A program made the translations under genes and the position numbers. Below, piece by piece: positions 10,369 to 18,805 of a stretch of DNA of 64,000 nucleotides (position 1 is the stretch's first letter; every line of letters starts with the position of its first letter). The notes below the pieces were generated by a model that did no database searches, was not told where the DNA came from, and saw only the letters and a list, made by a program, of their open reading frames with translations. The stretch is from Butyrivibrio sp. LC3010 (GTDB lineage Bacteria > Bacillota > Clostridia > Lachnospirales > Lachnospiraceae): positions 124,001 to 188,000 of the forward strand of contig NZ_AUJU01000002.1 of NCBI RefSeq assembly GCF_000424385.1, read 5' to 3'.

Positions 10369-10998
10369 TTATTTTGTTCCGAAAATACGATCTCCGGCAT
10401 CTCCAAGACCCGGAACAATGTATTTATTCTCGTTAAGCATATCATCGATATGCGCACATGTGATCGGAACATCAGGATGTTCTGAAGTAACCTTCTTAAG
10501 TCCTTCCGGTGCAGCAATAAGGCAGATAAATCTCATTTTCTTTACGCCTTTGCTCTTAAAGAGTTCAATTGCATCACATGCAGAACCACCAGTTGCAAGC
10601 ATGGGATCAAGAATTATAACTTCTCTGTCAGAAATATCTTCAGGAGCCTTGAAGAAATAATTAACAGGCTCATAAGTTGTCTCATCACGATACATACCTA
10701 CATGAGCAATCTTCGCATTAGGAATTACCTTAAGAACGCCGTCAAGAAGTCCCATTCCGGCTCTCATGATAGGAGCAAATGCATATTTATCCTCATTGAG
10801 TCTTCCCATCTTAATTGTTTTAATGGGAGTCTCAACTGTTGTTTCGTCAAGCTCAACATCACGCATTGCTTCATAAATCAGATAAGCACCAATTTCTCCT
10901 ACGAGTTCTCTGAAAAGTTTAGTTCCTGTATTTTTATCTCTTAAAATTGAAAGCTTATGCTCAATAAGCGGATGATTTAAAGCTGTTACATTATCCAT
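10369..10998 (-). CDS. upp: Uracil phosphoribosyltransferase
   Basis: The 209-residue enzyme salvages uracil with PRPP to give UMP. The PRPP-binding loop is in VIILDPMLATGGSACDAI, and the uracil-binding C-terminal segment is in YIVPGLGDAGDRIFGTK. The N-terminal HPLIEHKLSILRDK is characteristic. GGAGG lies upstream of the ATG. It sits among polyamine genes without an obvious link and is followed by its own terminator. Confidence 0.97.
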   Translation of the reverse strand: MDNVTALNHPLIEHKLSILRDKNTGTKLFRELVGEIGAYLIYEAMRDVELDETTVETPIKTIKMGRLNEDKYAFAPIMRAGMGLLDGVLKVIPNAKIAHVGMYRDETTYEPVNYFFKAPEDISDREVIILDPMLATGGSACDAIELFKSKGVKKMRFICLIAAPEGLKKVTSEHPDVPITCAHIDDMLNENKYIVPGLGDAGDRIFGTK

Positions 10999-11128
10999 TT
11001 TTAACTACCTCCAAATTTACTGTATGAAATTTTAACATATATTTATAACATACGCTACATTAGTATTCTTCATTTTTTATAATATTAAAAAAAACATACC
11101 TCTGTGTATTTCTAAAGAAATCCGGCTT

Positions 11129-12304
11129 CTATAATCTCATTTTAAAATCTTCATATCCGAAATGTTTTATGATATTTACTTCTCCATTCTCATGTAAAAG
11201 TACAATATCAGGCAGAGCCATGCCGTTAAAGGTGTTGTTTTTCACCATACTGTATATAGCCATGTCTTCGAATATCAGTCTGTCACCGATCTGTATTTCT
11301 TTATCAAAGCTGTAATCACCGATGATATCTCCAGCAAGACAGGTTCTTGATGAAAGTCTGTAAGTATACTCCTTTTCACCGGCTTCTCCGCTGTCTTTAA
11401 GAGGTGGTCTGTAGGGCATCTCAAGAACATCAGGCATGTGACAGGCAGCTGAAGTATCAAGTATGAGTACAGGATATTTTTCAGTTTTTACAACATCCAT
11501 TACTGTAGTTATGAGATATCCCGCATCTATAGCTATAGCTTCACCTGGCTCAAGATATACTTCAACATCATAGGTTTCTTTTATGTATCTTACAAGCTCA
11601 ATAAGTCCTTCTCTGTCATAATCATCTTTTGTAATATGATGGCCGCCTCCAAGATTTAACCATTTAATCTTGTGGTTTTTGTCAGTTAAATATTTTCTAA
11701 AGTGCTTCTCAAAAGCATTAAAAGTAGCCTTTAAGGGTTCAAATCCCTGCTCGCAAAGTGTATGGAAATGCAGTCCTTCAACACCTTCAGGTATTTCATC
11801 CGGTAGATCACATAATCTGATTCCAAGTCTTGATCCCGGAGCACAGGGATCATAGATTTCGTGATCGCTCTGAGTTGAAAATTCAGGGTTAATACGAAGT
11901 CCTACTGATAATGTGCTGTCGTGAACAGCTTTTTCCCATTTATTTCTGTGATGCTCCAGTTGATTTAATGAGTTAAAGACCATATGATCGCAGATGTTAC
12001 ACAATTCTTCCATCTCATCGTCATTATATGCCGGTTCGAAAACATGAACTTCCGGCTTAATGTTTTTATCGTTCTCCGGATAGAATTCTTCATGGGCAAG
12101 TTTTGCTTCAAATAGGCCTGATGATGTTGTTCCCGCTAGATATTTTGCAATAATCGGATAAGTACTGTATGCAGAAAAAGCTTTCTGCGCAAGTAATATT
12201 TTTGCGCCTGAACTATCCTGAACGCGCTTTAAAATCTCACAGTTTTCACGCAGCTTTTTTTCATCAATAACATACGCCGGTGTATTTACTTCATTGATTT
12301 TCAT
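11129..12304 (-). CDS. nspC: Carboxynorspermidine/carboxyspermidine decarboxylase
   Basis: This 391-residue PLP enzyme of the alanine racemase-like fold III removes the carboxyl group from carboxyspermidine or carboxynorspermidine. The N-terminal TPAYVIDEKKL and the PLP-lysine region KILLAQKAFSAY are family markers. Further markers are GLHFHTLCEQ, WLNLGGGHHIT, EPGEAIAIDAGYL and the catalytic Cys region SRTCLAGDIIGDY. The matching dehydrogenase is at 13668-14930. The gene follows the TcdA-like gene by 34 bases. Confidence 0.94.
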   Translation of the reverse strand: MKINEVNTPAYVIDEKKLRENCEILKRVQDSSGAKILLAQKAFSAYSTYPIIAKYLAGTTSSGLFEAKLAHEEFYPENDKNIKPEVHVFEPAYNDDEMEELCNICDHMVFNSLNQLEHHRNKWEKAVHDSTLSVGLRINPEFSTQSDHEIYDPCAPGSRLGIRLCDLPDEIPEGVEGLHFHTLCEQGFEPLKATFNAFEKHFRKYLTDKNHKIKWLNLGGGHHITKDDYDREGLIELVRYIKETYDVEVYLEPGEAIAIDAGYLITTVMDVVKTEKYPVLILDTSAACHMPDVLEMPYRPPLKDSGEAGEKEYTYRLSSRTCLAGDIIGDYSFDKEIQIGDRLIFEDMAIYSMVKNNTFNGMALPDIVLLHENGEVNIIKHFGYEDFKMRL

Positions 12305-12338
12305 CTATTAATCCTCAAAAACTATATATTATCAGTAA

Positions 12339-13031
12339 TTACTCTATGCCTTTTATCAGGTCCTTTACCACCTCACTGGCTATAACAAGTCCGCATGCTG
12401 AAGGCGTAAAAGCAGTGCTTCCCGGAAGCCTTCCGGCTTCTGTTTTTATCGGTTCCTCATCTGAATAAACAACCTTTAAACTATCAATATTTCTCTTTTT
12501 CAGTTCTCTCCTCATAACCCTGCACAAAGGACAGACACTGGTTTTATAAATATCTGTAACTTTAAATCGTGAGGGATCCATCTTATTTCCCGCACCCATT
12601 GCGCTGATTACAGGAATATTTAACTGCTTTGCCCTCATTATTATTTCAATCTTTGCGGTAACTGTATCAACTGCATCTACTATATAATCATATTTTGTAA
12701 AATCAAATTCGGATGCATTTTCCGGAAGAAAGAAACAGTTATGAACATTAACCTTTATATTTTTATTAATGTCCAGCATTCTATCCTTCATTACTTCAGT
12801 TTTATATTTACCGATTGTGCTGTTTAGGGCGATTATTTGACGGTTTAAATTACTTAATGCTACCGTATCACTATCAATAAGGTCAAATTCACCAATGCCG
12901 CTTCGCGCCAGGGCTTCACATACATAGCCGCCAACACCGCCCACTCCAAATACAGCCACATGACTGTCAGCAAGTTTATTAAGCGCTTCTTTTCCTATAA
13001 GTAATTCAGTTCTTGAAAACTGAGTTTCCAT
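12339..13031 (-). CDS. tcdA: ThiF/E1-like protein, probable tRNA threonylcarbamoyladenosine dehydratase
   Basis: The 230-residue protein has the E1-like adenylation fold: the nucleotide-binding GVGGVGGYVCEALARSG at about 30-46, then DSDTVALSNLNRQ, DAVDTVTAKIEI and a CPLCRVMRREL segment. The family member TcdA (CsdL/YgdL) dehydrates t6A37 of tRNA to its cyclic form in an ATP-dependent reaction. Length and motif spacing fit TcdA better than ThiF or MoeB, which carry different C-terminal regions. It is the first gene of a tcdA-nspC pair, divergent from the CheY-like gene. Confidence 0.82.
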   Translation of the reverse strand: METQFSRTELLIGKEALNKLADSHVAVFGVGGVGGYVCEALARSGIGEFDLIDSDTVALSNLNRQIIALNSTIGKYKTEVMKDRMLDINKNIKVNVHNCFFLPENASEFDFTKYDYIVDAVDTVTAKIEIIMRAKQLNIPVISAMGAGNKMDPSRFKVTDIYKTSVCPLCRVMRRELKKRNIDSLKVVYSDEEPIKTEAGRLPGSTAFTPSACGLVIASEVVKDLIKGIE

Positions 13032-13178
13032 TTATTTGAAAATCCCTTTCTTTGTTTATTTTTAATTAATAGAATTGTAACTCTTTTTTATTGGATATTG
13101 GATGATTTTGTTGTAATAATTATTTATATAAGATTTTTAAATACTTATTAATGAATAACTATACACATGGGGGTTAAT

Positions 13179-13544
13179 ATGCGCAAACGTATCCTTATAG
13201 CCGATGATACAACATTCATGAGAGAGATGCTAAAATCAGCACTGGACAAAGAAAAATACGAGATTGTTGGAGAGGCAACTACCGGACAGCAGGCTGTAGA
13301 TCAATATAAAGAGAAAAAGCCGGATCTTTTAATTCTTGATATAAATATGCCTGTTATGAACGGCATAGACGCTCTTACAGGCGTTATGGAATTTGATCCA
13401 AACGCAAACGTAATCATGTGTTCCGATCAAAAACAGGAACCCATGATTGTTCTTGCTCTTAAAAAAGGCGCAAAAGATTTTGTAGTAAAACCTTTTATGG
13501 CAAGTGATGTCATGCGTGCCCTCAAAAAGATTTTTAATGAATAG
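13179..13544 (+). CDS. CheY-like single-domain response regulator
   Basis: This is a complete stand-alone receiver of 121 residues. It has the acidic pair in LIADDTTFMREML, the acceptor Asp in LLILDINMPVMNG, a Ser at the conserved Thr/Ser position (IMCSDQ) and the Lys in FVVKPF. The start at 13179 is chosen because GGGGGT lies 5 nt upstream; an ATG at 13167 has no Shine-Dalgarno. The MREML and DINMPVMNGIDAL segments resemble chemotaxis CheY, but SDQKQE replaces the usual SAM-type segment after the Ser. There are no chemotaxis genes in the window. The gene is monocistronic, with its own terminator. Confidence 0.9.
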   Translation: MRKRILIADDTTFMREMLKSALDKEKYEIVGEATTGQQAVDQYKEKKPDLLILDINMPVMNGIDALTGVMEFDPNANVIMCSDQKQEPMIVLALKKGAKDFVVKPFMASDVMRALKKIFNE

Positions 13545-13563
13545 ATTTCTTTTAGTTAAAGTA

Positions 13564-13598
13564 AGGGTGATCTCCATTCGGAGAACACCCCTTTTTTA
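13564..13598 (+). terminator. Intrinsic terminator after the CheY-like gene
   Basis: The stem GGGTG-AT-CTCC / GGAG-AA-CACCC with an ATTC loop is followed by a run of T. It is placed 20 bases after the stop at 13544. Confidence 0.85.
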
Positions 13599-13667
13599 TT
13601 TCGTATATTTATATCAAGCATCAGATTAGACTGCTTACTATATAGCCCTTCTGCGAATGTAATAGTA

Positions 13668-14930
13668 TCAATCTATAAGAGTAGGATTCTCTTCTACAAC
13701 CCAGGGAAGACCATACTCATTAAGCATCTCCATGTACGGATCGGGATCAAACTCATCCGTAGTAAATACGCCGGGTTTCTTCCACTGACCTGTAACTACA
13801 AGAGCAGTACCTATCATAGCAGGAACACCTGTTGTGTAGCTAATAGCCTGACTTCCAAGCTCCTTATAGCATTCCTGATGATCACATACGTTATAAATAT
13901 AGATTGTTCTCTCTTTACCGTCCTTGATGCCTCTGAAAATACAACCGATGTTTGTCTTTCCAACTGTTCTGGGGCCAAGACTTGCAGGATCAGGTAAAAG
14001 TGCTTTCAAAAACTGAATCGGCACTATTTCGCGTCCTTCGAACATAACAGGACTTGTTGAAAGCATTCCTACGTCTTCAAGGCATCTCATATGATCAAGA
14101 TAGCTCTGTCCAAATGTCATGAAGAAACGAATTCTTTTTACTTCGGGGAAATTTCTGCCAAGAGCTTCGATTTCTTCATGATGAAGCAGATACATGTCCT
14201 TTTTACCAACCTGGGCAAAATCATATTCTCTCTTTATTTCCATGGGCTTTGTCTCAACCCAGTGTCCATCTTCCCAATAGCTTCCGTTTGCAGAAACTTC
14301 TCTTAAATTGATCTCAGGATTGAAGTTTGTAGCAAAAGCGTAACCATGATCTCCACCATTGCAATCCATGATGTCAATGTAATGAATCTCATCAAAATAA
14401 TGCTTTTTTGCATATGCTGTAAATACAGAAGTTACACCAGGATCGAATCCTGTTCCTAAAAGAGCTGTAAGTCCGGCTTCCTTGAATTTGTCAAAATAAG
14501 CCCACTGCCAGCTGTAATCGAAGTATGCTGTAAATCCTTTCTCCTTACAACGCTTCTCATATATTTTTCTCCACTCAGGATCATCAGTGTCTTCGGGCTC
14601 ATAATTGGCAGTATCAATATAGTCAACCTTACATGCAAGGCATGCATCCATTATTGTGAGATCCTGATAAGGAAGTGCAACGTTAAGCACTGCATCAGGC
14701 TTATAACTGTTTATTACTCTCTTTATATCTTCTACATCATCTGCGTCAACGGTATCCGTCGTGATTTTAACAGGAGTACCTGCCTTTTCAAGTTTTTCCT
14801 TAAGCGCATCACACTTAGAAACAGTTCTTGAAGCTATGCACATCTCAGTAAATACTTTACTGTTCTGTGCGCATTTCTGAATTGCAACCTGTGCTACTCC
14901 GCCACAGCCAATAACTAATAATCTGCTCAT
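13668..14930 (-). CDS. Carboxynorspermidine/carboxyspermidine dehydrogenase (saccharopine dehydrogenase family)
   Basis: The 420-residue protein has an N-terminal Rossmann motif (LLVIGCGGVAQVAIQKC) and features of the carboxy(nor)spermidine synthase branch. These include NVALPYQDLTIMDACL, the ALLGTGFDPGVTSVF signature, IHYIDIMDCNGGDHG and a C-terminal GVPAMIGTALVVTGQW. It reductively condenses L-aspartate semialdehyde with a diamine, normally putrescine or diaminopropane, using NADPH. AGGAG sits 6 nt before the ATG at 14930; longer starts upstream overlap speE. speE ends 10 bases upstream, so speA-speE and this gene form an operon. The amine partner (putrescine, diaminopropane or agmatine) cannot be read from the sequence. 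Confidence 0.9.
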   Translation of the reverse strand: MSRLLVIGCGGVAQVAIQKCAQNSKVFTEMCIASRTVSKCDALKEKLEKAGTPVKITTDTVDADDVEDIKRVINSYKPDAVLNVALPYQDLTIMDACLACKVDYIDTANYEPEDTDDPEWRKIYEKRCKEKGFTAYFDYSWQWAYFDKFKEAGLTALLGTGFDPGVTSVFTAYAKKHYFDEIHYIDIMDCNGGDHGYAFATNFNPEINLREVSANGSYWEDGHWVETKPMEIKREYDFAQVGKKDMYLLHHEEIEALGRNFPEVKRIRFFMTFGQSYLDHMRCLEDVGMLSTSPVMFEGREIVPIQFLKALLPDPASLGPRTVGKTNIGCIFRGIKDGKERTIYIYNVCDHQECYKELGSQAISYTTGVPAMIGTALVVTGQWKKPGVFTTDEFDPDPYMEMLNEYGLPWVVEENPTLID

Positions 14931-14940
14931 AATTTCTCCT

Positions 14941-15813
14941 TTACCTTGACATTGCTTCTTCTTCCTGAAGAAGATCCTCAACATATTTTGGAAGCATAAA
15001 AGCTCCTTTATGAAGATGTGTTGTATAATACCATGTCTTTATATTTCTCTCATCCCATCTGTCAGGATTGAAATCCTTTAGAGGATGATACTTTTTGCTG
15101 GCAAATCCAAAAAGCCAGTACCCAGCTGGACAGGTGGGTATATGAGCCTGATATACTCTGTTGACAGGGAATACTCTGTATGCCTTCCTGTGCATAGCTC
15201 TGCAGCTCTCCTCATCTTCATCATAGAAAGGGCTTCCATGCTGATATACCATTATTCCGTCATCATGAAGTGCCTTGTAACAGCTTCCGTAAAATTCCTT
15301 AGTAAAAAGTCCGGCTTCATGTCCAAGAGGCTCTGTTACATCATTTATTATAAGGTCATACATATCTTCGCATTTTCTAAGGAACTTCAATCCATCCTGA
15401 TAATAGATATGCACTCTGTCATCATCAAGTCCACAGGCGTTGTCAGGGAAGTACTGCTTACATACCTCTACAAACATGCTGTCAGGCTCTACAACATCAA
15501 TTACCTTGATCTCATCATAGTAGCTCAGCTCTCTGGCCACCCCGCCATCACCTCCGCCAAGTACCAGCACTCTCTGTACCTTTGGATGAACAGCCATGGG
15601 TACATGAACAATCATTTCGTCATAAGTAAACTCATCTTTTTCAGAGAAGATAATATTACCATCCGATGCAAGAAACTTACCAAATTCCGGTGAATCAAAT
15701 ACGTCAATCCTTTGAAATTCACTAGAGCCTGAAAATAATTGCTTACTTAATCTGATATTTATTTTCACATTATTGGTATGCATTTCACCAAACCAATAGT
15801 CCATCTGTGGCAT
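14941..15813 (-). CDS. speE: Spermidine synthase-like aminopropyltransferase
   Basis: The 290-residue protein has the spermidine synthase layout: FQRIDVFDSPEFGKFLASDG, SEKDEFTYDEMIVHVPM, GGGDGGVAREL, an acidic ribose-binding region VVEPDSM, and the catalytic Asp in DVTEPLG followed by GLFTKEFY. By family it transfers an aminopropyl group from decarboxylated S-adenosylmethionine to putrescine. The usual D-S-T-[DE]-P catalytic segment reads DVTEP, a mild departure, but the Asp is kept. No AdoMet decarboxylase (speD) is in the window. GGAGG lies 7 nt before the ATG. It sits between speA and the carboxyspermidine dehydrogenase. Confidence 0.92.
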   Translation of the reverse strand: MPQMDYWFGEMHTNNVKINIRLSKQLFSGSSEFQRIDVFDSPEFGKFLASDGNIIFSEKDEFTYDEMIVHVPMAVHPKVQRVLVLGGGDGGVARELSYYDEIKVIDVVEPDSMFVEVCKQYFPDNACGLDDDRVHIYYQDGLKFLRKCEDMYDLIINDVTEPLGHEAGLFTKEFYGSCYKALHDDGIMVYQHGSPFYDEDEESCRAMHRKAYRVFPVNRVYQAHIPTCPAGYWLFGFASKKYHPLKDFNPDRWDERNIKTWYYTTHLHKGAFMLPKYVEDLLQEEEAMSR

Positions 15814-15862
15814 CTTGTTTCCTCCATTAAATAAACAGACTTAATATATTAAAATCAGAAAT

Positions 15863-17311
15863 CTATTTTAGTACCTGTAATTCTGATATATCTTCACTTT
15901 CAGGCCCCTGCATTGAGCATCCTTTTTCCATTGCAGTAAGAATATAATCAAGTATCTCCTCGGTAACTACTTCTCCTGGTGAAATGATAGGTATTCCCGG
16001 AGGATAACACATTACTGATTCAGCACTTATTCTTCCAACTGTTTCTTTTATAGGAAGTGATACCTTTTCAGCATAAAAAGCTTCCTGTGGAGTAGCCTTT
16101 ACTATAGGTGTTACATATTCTGCTGAGAAGAATTCCTGCTCAGGTTTTGCATACAATCTTCTTATATCTGACAATGCTCCTGCAAGTCTCTCTATATCCT
16201 GGAGCCTGTCACCGATAGAAATGTACGCCATTACATTAGAAAGGTCACCAAATTCCATCTGAATGTCATATTCATCACGGAGGAGATCATAAACCTCTAT
16301 ACCGGTCAGCCCTACACCTCTTGTATTAACAACAAGCTTAGTCTCGTCAAAGTCATAGATGCTTCCACCATTAATCAGCTCGTGACCATACGCATAATAG
16401 CCGGGAATTTCATTAATCTCTTCTCTTGCATATTTTGCCATTGCTGTAACCTTCTCAAAGCTGTCATGGCCATGAAGTGCCAGATTTCTTCTTGAAATAT
16501 CAAGGCTTGATATCAGAAGATAGCTTGCGCTGGTGGTCTGTGTAAGATTAACTATTCTGCTTATATATCCAATATTTGCATTCTTACCACAAAGAAGAAG
16601 TGAGCTCTGAGTCAGGCTGCCTCCCGACTTATGCATGCTTATTGCGGCCATGTCAGCTCCTGCCCTCATACCACACAAGGGAAGGTTAGGTCCAAAATAC
16701 AAGTGAGTTCCGTGAGCTTCATCAACAAGCGCCTTCATTCCATTCTCATGAGCCAGGTCAACAATTGCCTGAAGATTTGAACATATTCCATAATAGGAAG
16801 GATTATTGATTAAAATAGCCTTCGCATCAGGATTCTCTTTGATTGCAGCCTCAACATCAGAAATTTCCATGCCAAGAGGAATTCCTAGCTTGGTATCAAC
16901 CTTAGGATCGATGTAAACAGGAACAGCTCCACATAAAATAAGCGCATTAATTGCACTTTTGTGAACGTTTCTTGGCATAATGATTTTTTCGCCATGCTTT
17001 ACTGAGGACAATACCATAGCCTGTACAGCACTTGTTGTACCGTTAACCATTAAAAAAGCATGCTCAGCTCCAAAAGCATCTGCTGTAAGTTCTTCTGCTT
17101 CCTTTATTACAGAGACAGGATGACATAAATTATCCAAAGGTTTCATGGAATTAACATCAATTCCAACACACTGTTCACCTAGAAATCTCACTAACTCAGC
17201 ATTACCACGTCCTCTTTTATGTCCGGGTACGTCAAATGGAACAACCCTCTGCTTTCTAAATCTTTCAAGCGCTTCATACACAGGCGCTTTTCTCTGACGA
17301 TCCAGATCCAA
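15863..17311 (-). CDS. speA: Arginine/lysine/ornithine decarboxylase, probably arginine decarboxylase
   Basis: This fold-I PLP decarboxylase (482 aa) is of the short Firmicute SpeA type, without the N-terminal wing domain of the long inducible enzymes. Early landmarks are VPFDVPGHKRGRG and GTTSAVQAMVL. PLP contacts follow in LVDEAHGTHLYF and SMHKSGGSLTQSS, with Lys228 as Schiff-base residue, and the C-terminal domain has YPPGIPIISPGE. Substrate specificity cannot be fixed from sequence, but the aguA and aguB genes nearby favour arginine to agmatine. The start is TTG at 17311, supported by AGGAGG 9 nt upstream. It is the first gene of the speA-speE-dehydrogenase operon. Confidence 0.92.
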   Translation of the reverse strand: MDLDRQRKAPVYEALERFRKQRVVPFDVPGHKRGRGNAELVRFLGEQCVGIDVNSMKPLDNLCHPVSVIKEAEELTADAFGAEHAFLMVNGTTSAVQAMVLSSVKHGEKIIMPRNVHKSAINALILCGAVPVYIDPKVDTKLGIPLGMEISDVEAAIKENPDAKAILINNPSYYGICSNLQAIVDLAHENGMKALVDEAHGTHLYFGPNLPLCGMRAGADMAAISMHKSGGSLTQSSLLLCGKNANIGYISRIVNLTQTTSASYLLISSLDISRRNLALHGHDSFEKVTAMAKYAREEINEIPGYYAYGHELINGGSIYDFDETKLVVNTRGVGLTGIEVYDLLRDEYDIQMEFGDLSNVMAYISIGDRLQDIERLAGALSDIRRLYAKPEQEFFSAEYVTPIVKATPQEAFYAEKVSLPIKETVGRISAESVMCYPPGIPIISPGEVVTEEILDYILTAMEKGCSMQGPESEDISELQVLK

Positions 17312-17441
17312 TTACTTTTTCCTCCTCTGTAACCAATAAATGAAATTTATCATAATAAATCGGATGCGGATACCATAAACGCCCCCAAGGACATGTACTA
17401 ACGGTTTCCAGCTACTCCGTAACCACTAATTATATACGATA

Positions 17442-17482
17442 GAAAAAGGGCAGCATGCATATTTCGCATGCAGCCCTTCTAA
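17442..17482 (-). terminator. Intrinsic terminator after the DUF1015 gene
   Basis: On the minus strand the stem AGGGC-T-GCATGC / GCATGC-T-GCCCT (one mismatch) with a 7-nt loop is followed by TTTTTCT. It ends the serC-serA-DUF1015 operon. The rest of 17312-17441 holds the speA leader, where no riboswitch was recognised. Confidence 0.8.
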
Positions 17483-17567
17483 ACACTCATTAATCAGGCA
17501 AAATAATCTTAGCATAGATGCATTTAATGTCAAGCAAAATAAAGAATCTGTGCAGATTATTCGTAAA

Positions 17568-18803
17568 TTAAATTGTATGGATGAACAAGCCACTTAAAAG
17601 CTTAGGTTCAAACCATGTTGACTTTGGAGGCATAAGTCTTCCAGCATCTGCTACAGCAAAGAGCTCATGAATGTCTGTTGGATACATAGCAAATGCTAAA
17701 ACACAGTCATTATCGCATCTCTTCTCAAGTTCAGATAATCCACGGATTCCACCTACAAAATCAATTCTGGGATCATTCTTGGGATCACTGATATTTAAGA
17801 GAGGTGTAAGTACATGGTTCTGAAGAACGCTTACATCAAGCCCCTCTACAGCATCATCACTCTTAATATCATCGTGTGCATTTAATCTGTACCATTTATT
17901 TCCCAGATACATTCCGATCTCGCATTTTTGTGAAGGCTTAACCTGTCCGGCTTCCTCCTGAACATCAAACTTCTCGGATATTTTCTGAAGAAAATCTTCC
18001 TTAGACATTCCATTTAAATCCTTGATCACACGATTATAATCCATGATCATCAGCTCGCTATCAGGAAACAGTACAGATAAAAAGAAATCATATTCCTTGT
18101 TTCCATTAGCGTCAGGATCCTCAGCCCTTCTTTTCTTTGCAACTTTAACCGCAGAAGCGCATCTGTGATGACCATCTGCTATATAGATGCTGTCCATACC
18201 CTTAAAAGCTTCAGCTATGGTTTCTATCTCATTATCCTTATCAATAATGAAAACTCTGCTTTTTATTCCATCTTTGGTCACAAAGTCATAAAGGGGTTCA
18301 TCCTCAGCCTTGACTCTGTTTATCACCTTTCTTATGGAATCATTTTCTCTATAGCATAAAAAGATTGGTCCTGTCTGAGCATCACATGAATCTACATGAT
18401 GTATTCTGTCAGCTTCTTTTTTTGCAAGAGTATTCTCATGCTTTTTAATAACATTATTATCATAGTCATCTACAGAGCTGCATGCCACGATACCTGTCTG
18501 AACTCTGCCGTTCATGGTCTGTTCATACAGATAATAGCAAGGCTTTTCATCATGTATGAAAATTCCATTTTCAATCTTTTCCCAAAGCATATCATGTGCC
18601 TTCTGATAAACATCTTCAGCATACATATCATGATCTTCCGGAAATTGTGTTTCAGGTCTGTCTATTGCAAGAAATGACATTGGTTCACGCTCAACCTCAG
18701 CTCTCGCTTCCTCTCTGTTGTAAACATCATAAGGAAGTGCTGCAACTCTATCAGCTATGTCTTTTCTTGGTCTATATGCAGCAAAAGCTCTTACGTCAGC
18801 CAT
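17568..18803 (-). CDS. DUF1015 family protein
   Basis: The 411-residue protein matches DUF1015: N-terminal FAAYRPRKDIADRVAALPYDV, HENTLAKKEADRIHH, the strongly conserved ADGHHRCASA segment and the C-terminal SGLFIHTI. Its molecular function is not known. The family often lies beside serA, as here: the gene starts 2 bases after the serA stop and has its ribosome binding site inside serA, so translation is probably coupled. This context suggests a link to serine synthesis, but no catalytic claim is made. Confidence 0.88.
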   Translation of the reverse strand: MADVRAFAAYRPRKDIADRVAALPYDVYNREEARAEVEREPMSFLAIDRPETQFPEDHDMYAEDVYQKAHDMLWEKIENGIFIHDEKPCYYLYEQTMNGRVQTGIVACSSVDDYDNNVIKKHENTLAKKEADRIHHVDSCDAQTGPIFLCYRENDSIRKVINRVKAEDEPLYDFVTKDGIKSRVFIIDKDNEIETIAEAFKGMDSIYIADGHHRCASAVKVAKKRRAEDPDANGNKEYDFFLSVLFPDSELMIMDYNRVIKDLNGMSKEDFLQKISEKFDVQEEAGQVKPSQKCEIGMYLGNKWYRLNAHDDIKSDDAVEGLDVSVLQNHVLTPLLNISDPKNDPRIDFVGGIRGLSELEKRCDNDCVLAFAMYPTDIHELFAVADAGRLMPPKSTWFEPKLLSGLFIHTI

Positions 18804-18805
18804 TT

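Noticed and set aside
15085..15693. Plus-strand open frame of 202 codons opposite speE
   Set aside because: It is antisense to a clear speE and has no recognisable motif or upstream signals.
17312..17441. A riboswitch in the leader of speA
   Set aside because: The leader is only about 130 bases and none of the known riboswitch cores could be recognised.
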